Shown here: positions 48,236-59,105 of the stretch, in pieces
Position numbering within the stretch: the stretch's first letter is position 1
Layout of the letters: each line of letters starts with the position of its first letter
Source: Schizophyllum amplum
Lineage: Eukaryota > Basidiomycota > Agaricomycetes > Agaricales > Schizophyllaceae
Length of the DNA stretch: 64,000 bases
Assembly: GCA_007026445.1 (NCBI GenBank)
Contig: VDMD01000001.1
Coordinates: forward strand, 2,294,001 to 2,358,000
Direction of reading: 5' to 3'
Made by a program: the position numbers and the translations under genes
The notes under the pieces: generated by a model
What the model was told of the DNA's origin: nothing
Seen by the model: only the letters and a program-made list of their open reading frames with translations
The model's database searches: none

Positions 48236-48918
48236 CTAAGCGCTTGCGGGGGACTTGTCGCTAAGTAGGTCGGCGTTTCCCCACTTCATGTCGCCGGACT
48301 TGCGATTGATCCAGAGGAACTTATTATCCTCCCTATGGTCGGTTGTCAATGCCACTTCCTGATTGCTGGTATATTATCGCAGCTCACGTTGGATAGTGGC
48401 AAACGTCCATAGACTCCCTGCATATTGTCCGAGCTGTAATCAGTGGCATTCCTTGCATCAAAGGGCCATCATCGCACCTCGTTCCCCCACAGAGATACTC
48501 CATCGGCTCATCTGTCGCTCGCAACGCATGAGCGGTCGCCTTACCCTCTTTCCCATTCCTGCATCCGATGAAGTCGCCTGGCCCCACCTCTCGTTCCGTC
48601 TCCGTGCTGGTATGTGCATCGTAAAGGACGAGCTTGCCCTTGCCGCGGAGGATATAAAGCCATTCCTCGTCTACTTCGTGCCAGTGCACGGTCGAAGACT
48701 GTGTATGCGGCGCAAGCAAGCAGTGGTGGACACCAACGGATTTCAGACCAACTGAGTAGATCCATTGTCGTTGTTGACTCTAATATACATGCACAAGCTC
48801 GTTACTTACCTGCGTCTCCCAGAGAAGTGGTCGTGCGCTGATAGGCACTGTTCACCGGGTGGGGCAGTACTCTTTTCGTGGACGCGATTGTTGACGCCTT
48901 CAGTATGGGATCGTACAT
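48236..48918 (-). CDS. Cupin-domain protein
   Basis: Encodes 169 residues from four exons; introns of 58, 60 and 55 bases give an exact frame. It starts MYDPILKASTIASTKRVL. The cupin fold is shown by motif 1, HWHEVDEEWLYILRGKG, which keeps both histidines and the glutamate for metal binding, and motif 2 around REVGPGDFIGC. The sequence CGGTRESMDVCHYPT and an end reading LWINRKSGDMKWGN resemble fungal single-domain cupins of unknown role. The protein lacks a signal peptide. It lies next to a P450 gene on the same strand, about 450 bases away, which could be chance. A TATA-like element sits 60 bases upstream of the ATG. Confidence 0.88.
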
Positions 48919-48976
48919 TATGAACGCTGATAAGGAGGCGAGAGTACAAGATGAAAAGGTGCGAGTGACGCCAGCG

Positions 48977-48983
48977 ATTTATA
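48977..48983 (-). promoter_or_regulatory. TATA box of the cupin gene
   Basis: TATAAAT on the minus strand, about 60 bases before the ATG at 48918. Confidence 0.5.
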
Positions 48984-49183
48984 ACGCACGCCCACGTTAC
49001 TTATAACAGTTGGCGATGACTCATCCATAACTTTAAGAGCCGGTTGTCATTCCAGTTCGAGTGACAAGCTGGCCTTGCTTTCTGTTGCAAGTGTATCTGA
49101 AGTCATGACGGTGACAACGAGCATTGGTGCGGACGCCGTGCCAGATTCTGACAGCAGTGTCTCATGGCAATAGTTGAACTTCC

Positions 49184-49262
49184 ATGCACGGGTGCCAACT
49201 TGAAGCTTGAAGCTTGAAGTCCCGAGCCCGTGCATCACTCTACCATTACGCTACATACGCAT
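49184..49262 (-). repeat. Hairpin with TTGAAGC repeats and a tRNA D-arm-like sequence
   Basis: ATGCACGGG at 49184-49192 is complementary to CCCGTGCAT at 49227-49235. Between them lie three near-exact TTGAAGC copies at 49200-49219. On the minus strand GTAGCGTAATGGTAGAG at 49238-49254 looks like a tRNA D-arm (A-box), but there is no good T-arm, so at most this is a decayed tRNA. Confidence 0.35.
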
Positions 49263-49366
49263 ACCTCAGGCTTCGATCGCGAGTGTTGACTATAGATGTG
49301 ACTATGAAGATATTCTATAAAGTATGAAGATCTTCAGCTGCGTACGACTCTTTGGTCAATCCAAGG

Positions 49367-51869
49367 TCAGTTAGCCCTTGAGAGCACGATGGGCAATTGC
49401 GACTTTTGTGGCTGCTCCTCGACATACGCAGACACAATGTTGCTCATGCGCCATCGGACGGTCTTATCGCTAGGCGAGAACTTGAATGCGTCCAGTAACT
49501 CGGCGAGGACGACCTCTATGGGTGACATCAGTGACTATCATGTGTGCGGAACACATCACGCTTACTCAATTCAAGTTGCGAGAATTTGAAGCCTCTGCGT
49601 GCTGAGTTAACGAAAATCATTGCATCCTTTGAAGCGAAACACTCACAGGCAGGCTCGCCCGCCACCCAGGAAGGTCATCAAGTGGCTGTAGATTCCTTTG
49701 GAGAGCTCCTTAATCCCAATGGTCGAGAGATCATGTGGAGACGTACCAGGCATATGAGCAGCGGTCACAGACTCCGGGAGCGGCGCAAGCCAACGCTCGG
49801 GCTTCCATTCCGTCGCGTCTTCCCCCCACATCGCCTTGTTCCTGTTCGCATTGAATATGGAAATAATGAGGGGTGTTCCCGCTGGAACGAAGACCTCAGA
49901 TAGTGGGCGACCATCTACGCCGGTAATATGAGCGTCGAAGGGCATGACAACGTCCTTTTGTGTCCTACATGAAAGCATTGGCATATTGCTGTGATGGCTT
50001 CAGAGGATATAGACTTACATGCGAAACAATTGGGGAACAGGCGGAAAGCTGCATGAAGTTGGTCAAACTACGGAGCGAAGATGTGAAGCAGCAACTCACA
50101 GGCGAAGTGTCTCCCGACATACTGCATCGACGTATGTGAGTCCTTCCAGATCGTCGTATGTCATAACAGGGTGAGCTTTCTTCGAGGCGCGTATCTCATC
50201 GCGCATCCGATCCTGCACCTCTGGATGAAGGGCGAGCAGTTGCAAGATTCGAGAGAGCGCGGAAGAGGTTGTGTCCATCGCAGCAAAAATGAGGGTACTG
50301 AAAGACCACGTCAGCTATGATGTCTACCCGCAGAATAGCGCGGAGACTCACGACATTTGTGCAAGCAGCTCATCTTCGCTGCAGGGGTCGTCCGTTCTCA
50401 TGTTAGCACGAACTGCATCACGGTACTCAGCCTATGAACTGGGCAATTGCAGAAAGAGGCAACACACTAAGCAAACTGAGGATGTCGCGGCCTTGCCCGA
50501 TCTGCTTGGCAACAGCCACGTCACCAGCACGAAGCGCATTCATCTTCTGCGCATAGATCTCTTGCGAGGTATTCCACATCAGGTCGACCTTGTCGCGCAG
50601 GCTATGGAGGTCGCGCCACGGGACAATGTTTACGATTGCGCGGCGGAACCAGGCCGGTCCGACATTGTACACCATTGGCAGGATGTAGACGCGGGCGAAG
50701 AACATGCGGAACATCGTGGGGCTAAGTCAGATGCATCGGTCAGAAATCGACTTTGGCTCGCGATATAAGGAATAACATACATAAGCTCCTTGATGCTGGC
50801 CGCATAGGGGTGCCCAGGATCATCGACAGCAAGCGAATCGAAAGAGTAGCCCAGGCCGCTGCGTCCGATAAGTTCCAAAGCAGTACGACCCATCCAATGC
50901 AGCATGTCAATCTCCTGTGGGTCGTCTTGCACCTGTCCCTCGAGCGTATGTCTAAGCTGCGTTAGGGGTTAGCACTCAGTAAGCCGTGGCAGCAGGCGAC
51001 TCACGGCAGCGACGACGTCTTGGAAAATCGGGACTACATGATGATATAAGCCGGTTATTCGCCAGCAAAAGGACTTCGGAGCACTCACTCATGTCGCGCA
51101 TATGAGCAGTAGAAAAGACCGGGTTCATGAGCTTTCGCTGCTTCTTGTGACGATCGCCTTGCGAATGCATGAGTACCACAGGACGTCACGTTGCTCGACG
51201 ACAGAAACATACCGCTAGTTGAGAAGAGACTGTCACCGAATAAAACGGTATTCGATCTGGTCCCTTTCAGTACTGGAGTGAGGCGCTATGTCAGATGTAC
51301 GCACATTGTGAATTGCGGATGCTCTTCGTAAATGTACTGATCCTGCATGTTACATAGCGGAGGTCAGAGAGGCGGCATCTAATATACTTACCCCACCGAG
51401 TCCAAAGCTATGAGGACGAACCTTAACAACGATATGATGCAGTGCTTTCGGGTCAGCTACATAGAGCTGCTTCTCCTGTATTTCGTATCAGCGTCAGCTC
51501 TAACTTGTGAGAGTCGAACTCACACCCAAAAGCCCTGTCATCCGAACGACAGGACCGTCTGTGGCCGAAAATTGTTAGTTATGCACAGATATGTGCCAAT
51601 GAATCTGAACGCACACTGGACGGCGAGACTGTCGTGGAAAGCCCATGCATTTGGATTGAATATCTGACGAAAGTTTCCTGCACGTACGCATGCACGTCAG
51701 CCTCACGCGGCAGATTATCGAGGAGAGAAGGTGAACCTGTCAAGAGAGACTCCCGCGGCGGTCCAGGAATGTTGTCCAGCGGGCTGCGCAGCACGAAGCG
51801 GGAGAAGAGGAGCCAGACAAAGCGAGCGATGACCAGCGTCAGCAAAACTAAAACTGCGGTGGCGAACAT
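49367..51869 (-). CDS. Cytochrome P450 monooxygenase
   Basis: Encodes 559 residues from sixteen exons. My fifteen introns total 823 bases and give an exact frame. The N-terminus MFATAVLVLLTLVIARFVWL is a membrane anchor, followed by a Pro-rich hinge (DNIPGPP). P450 motifs in order are FAAMDTT (oxygen-binding I-helix), ETLR (ExxR), PERW, and FLGGGRACLG with the haem-ligand cysteine. The splice NFRQIFNPNAWAFHDSLAVQ and YGPVVRMTGLLG join smoothly. It ends at TGA at 49367. P450s of this kind in basidiomycetes are ER-bound monooxygenases of secondary or xenobiotic metabolism; substrate unknown. A 14-base perfect inverted repeat lies 50-100 bases upstream of the ATG. Confidence 0.95.
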
Positions 51870-51919
51870 GCTGTTTCAGTAGACTCGCGTGGCCAGTTCG
51901 TTCTCGCAGCTCACGAACC

Positions 51920-51968
51920 ATTTGTCTTTTCCCGGCGAGCACATGGGACATGTGGGGAAAAGACAAAT
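51920..51968. repeat. 14-base perfect inverted repeat in the P450 promoter
   Basis: ATTTGTCTTTTCCC at 51920-51933 is the reverse complement of GGGAAAAGACAAAT at 51955-51968, with a 21-base loop. It lies 51-99 bases upstream of the P450 start codon. Confidence 0.85.
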
Positions 51969-52762
51969 TGGAACGCGAGCTTGCGAGCGACTGGGCTAAT
52001 TGGAGCCCGAATCCGTGGGAATCCTCGACCCCCGTCTGACTTAGCGAAATCGCGTTGCGCGTTGTCTCCTACCACTATGTCGCGACGCGCAGACTCCTCG
52101 CTTGTCTCTCCCTCGCTTCTGCGCTTGCCCCAACTGCTACATAGTACTCCTTGATGCTCTGGAACGCTCTGGGACAATTTTCCGCTCACATAAGCGGCGG
52201 CTATGGCGGCTTCTTGATTCTGCGGCGACCACTTGTCAAAAATCGCTCTGTGTTGCTCTGTCTGACCTAAAGCTTCTGTGAGTAGTGCTCCCCAAGCCTC
52301 CTTCACTGATACCCACCAGATCCCGCAAGTTTGAACGACCCTCGCCCATCGCAGGTGGATACCGCAAATGCGCTCCCGGTCTGCAAGCGCGTGCGCCGTT
52401 GTGCATCCATCCTGTGAGCGTGCAGCACCGGGAGAACGGGTGGTCGTGACGCCTGATGACTTTATATGAACATTGGGACCCTCGCCAGCATACATTGGTG
52501 CGTGAATTCTACGCACAGCGGCTTGTTTCGAACTGAACACCTGCCGTTTGTCAGAATATCGCGCTCTTTTCAGAATTGAACTTCGCCATGGCTGAGAACA
52601 AGTTGTATCTTGTATTGAATGTACGGTCTGAGGCGGAATACGAATTTTCATGTGTTCAGCTTTGCGGCGAGATGGACAGCGCGGATTCTTGAGGGGACGG
52701 ATGTGGCGAGAATGAGGCGATTTCACTAAGACAGACGGGGGTCCCGCGGCCCCTCTTGATTT

Positions 52763-52847
52763 GGCTCCCAATGAGCCCAGCCCGTCCTGCGGACGGCCCC
52801 GCGAAGCGGGGTAATTTCAAAACGCAGGACGGGCTGGTTCACGAGCC
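52763..52847. repeat. Nested hairpin structure
   Basis: Outer arms CCAGCCCGTCCTGCG (52777-52791) and CGCAGGACGGGCTGG (52823-52837) are perfectly complementary over 15 bases. Inside is a second hairpin, CCCCGC-GAA-GCGGGG (52797-52811). GGCTC and GAGCC outside extend the pairing imperfectly. Confidence 0.85.
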
Positions 52848-53914
52848 TACTGTTTCAGGCGTCCCAATGATGGGGGGAGCAAGCAGGAAGCGACCAGGGT
52901 TTGCGAAGCTCGGAGACCTTATATTGGACGCAATGACAACCACGTGTAGGTCGCGACGGCGTTATGCGCATGATATAGGGCCTGTATAGGGCGCCGACCA
53001 CCAGACCATACTTACGTCTGCAAGTGCGTTCCATCGCGAGAGCGCTCACTCCAGAGTAAATTCCAGCCTGTAGTCTTCCTCCACGGTACTGAGGCGGCCG
53101 CCACGTTCTGTTGAAAGCTAGGATTGACATGGTTGTAGCGCGCAAACAATCAACTGTCCCCGGTCGACCGTTGTTCACTATCGAAGTGCAATTGTTAGGG
53201 TACTGATATTCGAGCGGATTATCTCTGGAGAGGTCTTCAGCTGCTGGACGTAGCGCTGCCGCCGCTACGTGGCCTGTTACCTGTGCCCTACAAGTAGTCA
53301 GCAGACTGTTGCCAGCTCGCCACGCCACATATCGAGCCTGAAGACGGCCGCTCTGAGCGGTGCGGCGCGGATGTCGCGCGTGTCAGCAACAACTTCAACT
53401 TGGAAGTCCGAGTCACGAGCAGGGAACTTCCGGCAAATGCCGCAGCATTGTTTGTCCCATCCACTGCCAGTGAGGCTCAGGCTATTGCCTGACTCGACGC
53501 GGAGTCACACCAGAGTCCCACGACCGGTGATAAATCATGATGGCCGTAGCTGCAGCCAGAAGACAAGCTTTATCACGACAAAGTTCAAACGGCCAGATTC
53601 CGGGCATCCGCTGCTGCACCATCCGGCACTTGTTTTGATGACATGGGCAGATATCAGACTTGTCGCCCCGCGCACACGGAGAGCAACGCACCTGTCATCT
53701 ACACAACGTTGTAGGCCTGACGCTGGTATAGGTTATGAGCAGTGCCTCAAAGCAGCACCTGCACCCATTTACGCGTGCAGTAAGTCACTCCTTCGCTAGC
53801 AGCAAGGAGATGGTACGTTCACGATGACTTTGGCATGGAGTTGGGATTATAGGCGCTGTAAAATAATATAGAGATGACCCAACCTGCCACACTCACCGCG
53901 GCACAGCATAGCCT

Positions 53915-55394
53915 CTACCGCGACAAGGGTGTGTACCCAAGTGCAAGGTATAACCTCCGCTCCAAGCCCTCCTCTGGCTTCTCCTCAAACCGTGCCACGT
54001 CCTCTAACCAAGTCAACAACAAAGGCTCCTGCTGCTTACGCGGCAGACCCTCGTGCGGGATGCCCCGCTCCGCCAGCGCCTCCGCGAGCTCTGCGTCGTT
54101 CAGGCCAACACGCTTGGACGGCATGATCTCCCGGATCAGCAGGCTATCGTCCGCCGCAATCGTACGCAGGTGTCGCTCGATGCGTCGCTTCGGGAAGAAA
54201 GTCGATGCGTGCAGTATCCTATCGGATTACGTTATGGATAATACGACCACTATGCATTGCAGACGTGACTTACCGACAAAGATCCTGGAGCGCCGGTCGG
54301 CTCAAGCCTGCGAGCGCGGCAAGGCTGACACGCTTGGGATCGCCCTCAGCGGCAGCACGCAGCTGCGCGAATACTTCTCCCGAGCGCGCTACGCCCTGCA
54401 CAGCAGCGCGGTGTCGCTCCTCGAGGATGCGTGCGCTCTGGGTCGGCAGGACGCAGGTCGAGGGCAGCATCCAGGGGGCCCAAATCGCAACGAGCGGGAT
54501 GAGCTCCTCGGCAATGATCACAAGCGTGATGAACGGCCAGACCCTGAGAGCCCGAACATGCATTAGTCGACGCTAGGAGCTATAGGAATGGTATACGCAC
54601 TTCTTCACGTCCTGCTCATGCAGCGCCAGCATCCGCACCTCCGCACGCGTTGGCGCCGGACCGGGCGCCGTGCCCTTTAGGCGCGCGCGTATGTCGCGGG
54701 CCTGGGGTGTACGCGTAGCCACCATCTTGACACCGTTGTAGTAGAATTTCTGGGTAAAACATTAGCACACGATCAGGGAGAGGCATCGGTAAGGTGATGG
54801 GAGGATTCGCTGACAAATGGCCGCGCATGGAGAATTGAGCACTCACCGTATACTGCACGATGGTGTGCCACCACTTCCCGAGCGTGCCCGCGTCGGGAGG
54901 TGGGGGCTTGAAGAGCCCGTGCACATACGCCTCCTCCAAGTCCTTCGCCACCGTCTCCTTCACCTCATGAGGGTGTAGCGGCGACGGCGAGTGCGAGGAA
55001 GCAGAGGCATGCGTAGACGATGCGTCTTTCTTTGCAGATGATGAAGACTTCTTCCCTGCGGTAGACGTGTTCGTGCTGGTCTTCACAGGGCCAGGACGAA
55101 GGACAATCTTGGGCTCCTTCGTTGGCGGTCGCGGAGAAGCAGCTGCGTCTCGTTGATTTTGGCTTCCAGGGTCGGGTGTAGGAGCAGAGTAGTAGCGGTG
55201 GAGAAGGACATGGGATGGGAGAAGGATAGGCGCAGAGCGGGTGACGAGGGACGCGTGCGCGTTAAGGATCGACGAGTGCCGATACAAGTCCGTCCGCCTC
55301 ACTATAGACCTACTGGGCAATCAGTAAAGGCCTAAAGCACATGTATGACCACTCACGGTATTAGACTCGCATTTCTGCGAGCAGGAGAAAACAT
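53915..55394 (-). CDS. LETM1-domain mitochondrial inner-membrane protein
   Basis: Encodes 408 residues from five exons; introns of 44, 97, 57 and 55 bases give an exact frame. The N-terminus MFSPARRNASLIPRS is rich in Arg and Ser without acids, like a mitochondrial targeting peptide. A Ser/Pro-rich linker is followed by KFYYNGVKMVATRT, one membrane helix (VWPFITLVIIAEELIPLVAI) and WMLPST, the LETM1 core block. A ribosome-binding-like helical C-terminus follows, including RLYLALGY. LETM1 proteins (yeast Mdm38, Ylh47) act in the mitochondrial inner membrane in potassium/proton exchange and in binding ribosomes for protein insertion. The C-terminus lacks EF-hands. It is divergent from the HbrB gene. 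Confidence 0.85.
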
Positions 55395-56241
55395 AGAGCC
55401 CTAATCAGGCCGACCTAGAGAACGAAGGAACTTGAAGTGTGGAACTGAAGAGGGAAAATGACATCCACGTGGTGCGGGCAGCACCGGCGGCATCGGGCCG
55501 CGTCAGCTCAAGTTCGACTTGACTTGACCAGTGACTTTGACTGGCCGACCTTCATCTGCGGCTTTTGGTTTCTTTACCGCTGGTTCGACTGCCGTGGCAT
55601 ACCTGGCGATCCTCTGCGCCAACGATCAGCTCGTTTTTGCTCAGGAGGAAGCCCTCGAGCGTCGCGTACTAGCTGGCGTCAGTCTAAGACTGGAAACCTC
55701 GGCACGTCACCGGCACTGAAGTACTCAAGTCTGAAGACGGCCGTGAGACGGCAGCCCTCTTGCTAAGCTCCGTACTTGTCGTGAGATCTTCGACATATCT
55801 TGCAGCAGATGCGCGATATCGGCACATCAGGCTTATACGTGCGTACGTTCATCTCGGTGAGTCTCATCTGTCTCTATACCAAAGTCTGTATCGAGATCAT
55901 CCCCCTTGCATTTCGCCTCGTTCGCTGGTGGCATGCCCTGGTGATGCTCGGATGTCTTGCTTGCTGTCCAGCGTGACGAGCTTGGCACCAGTGGGAAAGA
56001 CAGTAAGCTGAAGGCTGGTAGTTCCGATATGGGCCTGATGTATTTACCGCGATAGTACGACGCCTTTGTAAGGGTGTACATGACCTGGAAATGACATGAA
56101 CAGTGCACGCGTGTAGGCGGGCCATATATACAGCCAGCGAGCGCTTTGGTGGACCTCCTCCCTTTGCGTCCGTGAAGCGGTCGATGCCATTTGCAATTCG
56201 TACAGTTCTTCTCTGCGCTGCCCCCCATTATCTCTGGTACC
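55395..56241. promoter_or_regulatory. Divergent intergenic region of LETM1 and HbrB genes
   Basis: 847 bases between outward-facing genes. No gene is recognised and no TATA box stands out. Confidence 0.45.
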
Positions 56242-58009
56242 ATGGCTGGATGGCCACCGAGCCCACGGCGATCGCACGAGCATAGCAGAGGGCGACGCTC
56301 AAGCGAAGATCACCCCTGGCCGAACACGGCAGGGACAAAGGGATTTCTAGAAGTGGAAACAGCGCCGCGCAAGCGAAGCGCTTCGTCTGATGGCCCCCGG
56401 GTGGCGGCAGACGGCGGCGGTGGGAAACGTTTTTTGTCGTCGGGCGCGGCGGAGGTACCGTACATCGAGAAAGCACGGGGGCCAGATGGGGGCGAGAAGG
56501 AGCGGGGCACGGGGCCGCGGGGCCTCGGCGCGCTCGCGGACAAGCTGCACGCTCACGCGGCGCACCACCATCACAACCGCTTCCACCCTGCCCATCTCCT
56601 CCACCACCACCATCACAGTGACCAGCCGTCCACGATGGCCACGTCCCCCGCAAAGCCCCACGGTCGCACCTACGACTCCAAGCTTGTCACTCGCGAGATG
56701 CACCGCCTCGGCAACCTCGCCCACCTCCCCGCAGGCCTCGCCGGCGCCGCCGCCATCGCCGCCCCCGCCGTCGCTACAGCCAACATCCCCGCACCCGTCC
56801 CAGCGGCAAGCACCAGCGCGGGCGGCGACCCATGGGGCGCGCTACACGTGCACGTCCTCCCGCTCTTCAACGGCGAACCTCTGCGCATCCCGATCGAGGA
56901 CCTCAACGTCCTGGTCAAGCGCCACATCCAGACCGTCGTCTCTGCTGCGCCTTCCAAGGCAATCGCAGCCCTCGAGCATGACCTCACCGAGCTGATTGCC
57001 TCCGGGATGGTCACACTCAACGCCAAACTTGTCGGCGTCGACGATGACAAGCTTCTCATCCGCGTGGTGGAGATTTGGGGCTTCTTTTGGGACCAGGTCC
57101 TCCCATACGTCGAAGGCGTACGTGGCCAGCCATTCTCATGTACGCCAACTGACACCGCTCCAGGTCCTCTTGCCCTTACAAACTGACCCGCTTCTGTCCT
57201 CGCTCTACCGCACACCCAAGCAAGCGAAAGCCTCCCAGATACGCCGCACCTCCTCCCCAACGCGACACCAAAGCAATCTCTCCGCATCCAACCTCAACTC
57301 TGGCAGCCTGCCCTCTATTGACGTACGCACCGCCGCCCTCCGCGCCTTCCGCGATCGCGTCATTGCACCCCTCGCCCCACGCCTCCACGCCCGCCTCGCC
57401 GCCGCGCGCGACGCGCCCCTTGCCAGCCCTTCCTACCAGCAACCCCGCCTCCAACAAATGCTCCTCGTCCTCTCCTCCCAGGCTCGCGCGCGCCCGCAGA
57501 CGACCTTCAGCGCTCTCACCGCACCGCCGACCCCACCCGCCCCCGCCGAGGCCGCCATCACCGACCTCCTTCGCACCCTCCGCGCCCCCGTGCACGCGCA
57601 CGCACACCCCGCCGCGCCTGGCGCACCGAGCTCCTTCCTCGCCGGTGGCGTCCCGCGCGACCGCAGGGGTCGCGTCGGGCGCCGTGCAGGGAACTGGCAG
57701 GGCCTCTCGCTCGATGGACTAGGGGATGAAGTAGGCGCAGGCGGGCTAACCCCACGCAACGACCGGGAGCGCGAGTTCCTGGAAGCACTCCGCAGCCCGG
57801 ACCCCGAGCCGGATGTGCGCGCGAGCGCAGGCGGCTGGGGTCTCGGTGGGGGGAAGGAGGAGATCCGTGGAATGGAGGAGATTCATGGGATGGAGGAAGA
57901 GGATGACGAGCCCACAGACTGGGATTCGGCGCAGGCCGTGGTTGAGCGCATGGTCGGTATGAACGCGGCAACACCAACGGAGGCGAGTACGCGAAGACGA
58001 CCGACCTGA
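56242..58009 (+). CDS. HbrB/Bit61-like TORC2 subunit (Protor/PRR5 family)
   Basis: Encodes 573 residues from two exons; the 46-base intron at 57118-57163 gives an exact frame. It starts MAGWPPSPRRSHEHSRG; an in-frame ATG 51 bases upstream is a weaker alternative. The N-terminal 200 residues are disordered and include a His-rich stretch (HAHAAHHHH). The folded HbrB domain follows: GALHVHVLPLFNGEPLRIP, VLVKRHIQTV, KLLIRVVEIWGFFWDQVLPY and LPLQTDPLLSSLYR. The C-terminus is disordered, Pro-rich and then acidic. HbrB/Bit61/Avo2-like proteins are components of TOR complex 2, which controls actin, sphingolipids and polarity through AGC kinases. The domain is complete. Phosphorylation by regulators is likely in the Ser/Pro-rich parts but cannot be seen directly. 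Confidence 0.88.
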
Positions 58010-58251
58010 CACGACGTGTTGGTCGATGTTGTCTCACTTTGTTCTTGTAACGTACAGCTTCTACAGTCTATAATGCTACTAACGGCTTGGTGTTGTAGCC
58101 GCACCAGAGCTTGCTATTTTCACTGTTGGATTTGGTTCCTTCGCTTTCTCCTTTAGGAAGTCTTTGATTCCAGATATGGTCATTTTCCCGAGGTGCCATA
58201 CTGTTATGCAGGTTTTTTCTGGCACTTGCTTGGTTGCACTCTGTCTTACTA

Positions 58252-58728
58252 TCAGCCTAGGAGCTTTGTATATATCATACCCGGTCCTTGGTTATCCGCC
58301 GTAAACAGTGCATATGTGCATGCATCAGTGCGGCTACGATGCACTACTGTCGCACTCCTCCAGTATACTGTAACCATACATACTGAGTGACAGTAGGTAG
58401 AGGCAGGCGTGTCTTCTCCGAGCTGCGTGAGAGTGTTCTGAAGCTCCTTATTCGTCTTCTGAAGCACCTCATTCTCCTCCCGCAAGGCTTCCTGCTTCGC
58501 CTTGAGCCTAAGGTTGCGCGTGTTTATGGCGCGCAGACGGGCGTCTAGGATGGCGTTTTCCTCGAGTAGCCGTTGTTTTTCGGCTTTCAGTTGAGCTTCC
58601 TCTCGGAGCTCTTCTGCTAGCAGCTGCTCCGTGCTCATCAGGGCCCGCCGTTTTTTTGCGTCCCTGCCAGCACGCAAGCGTTTAGAGCGCTCGACGTTGG
58701 CTTTTGTGGACCCTTTCTTGTACCCCAT
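58252..58728 (-). CDS. Small basic, coiled-coil protein
   Basis: The start MGYKKGSTKANVERSKRLRA is very basic and includes AGRDAKKRRALMSTEQ. It is followed by about 75 residues of strongly helical, heptad-bearing sequence such as LREEAQLKAEKQRLLEENAIL and LREENEVLQKTNKELQ. The layout, a basic part followed by a long coiled coil, resembles a bZIP transcription factor, but the conserved Asn/Arg spacing of the bZIP DNA-binding region is not clear. The last 55 or so residues (from TPASTYCHS) lose this character, so the true stop or last exon may differ from 58252. No other family recognised. Confidence 0.6.
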   Translation of the reverse strand: MGYKKGSTKANVERSKRLRAGRDAKKRRALMSTEQLLAEELREEAQLKAEKQRLLEENAILDARLRAINTRNLRLKAKQEALREENEVLQKTNKELQNTLTQLGEDTPASTYCHSVCMVTVYWRSATVVHRSRTDACTYALFTADNQGPGMIYTKLLG

Positions 58729-59105
58729 CTGCTTGATGACTGTCAGAGAATATAGACGCGCCGCGCTTCAAGATCAGAAAAACGTACAGCGTATATAGCT
58801 TTGCGCGCGCAAGCGAGAAGGAGAAATAATGTGACATGTGTGCACGCGTGCGACGTCACCGTGCGGCGTGCGACGCGGGCTGATCATGTGCCGCGTCAAG
58901 GGCGCACGTGCCCGCGTCGATGGTGCGTCCGCACGTGTCAGGCACATGCATTGTCGATCGCCGAGTTGAACTTCTCTGCACTCGCCCTTCTCGTCGTCTC
59001 GAGCAACGTCCACTCGCTTTCGCGTTACAACCGGTTATAACTCTGGCAAGGTCGCCCGATGCACATATAGCTTTACTGGACTGACCCAAGTGCCCCAGAT
59101 ATGTT
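58729..59105. promoter_or_regulatory. Divergent promoter of coiled-coil and F-box genes
   Basis: 377 bases between outward-facing genes. No distinct elements noted. Confidence 0.45.

Larger units (their letters stand above)
48919..49366. other. Intergenic gap with hairpin and tRNA-like relic
   Basis: Contains the cupin TATA element (48977-48983) and a 9-base-pair hairpin at 49184-49235 whose loop carries three TTGAAG units. A tRNA-like D-arm lies just beyond it. No gene seen. Confidence 0.5.
51870..53914. other. Two-kilobase stretch with inverted repeats and no recognised gene
   Basis: Contains the P450 promoter with its inverted repeat (51920-51968) and a nested hairpin at 52763-52847. A minus-strand open frame of 286 codons (51911-52771) is present but has no family match and overlaps the P450 promoter repeat, so I do not call it a gene. 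Downstream open frames also look random. Confidence 0.5.

Noticed and set aside
51488..51571. A tRNA-like sequence on the minus strand with a T-arm (GTGAG, TTCGACT, CTCAC) and an anticodon-like hairpin
   Set aside because: It coincides with an exon and the following intron of the P450; splicing there joins YGPVVRMTGLLG to EKQLYVADPK in a perfect frame, and the acceptor stem is mispaired.
51911..52771. A 286-codon open frame on the minus strand
   Set aside because: No family match, no intron pattern, and it overlaps the P450 promoter and its inverted repeat; low-complexity composition looks like chance.
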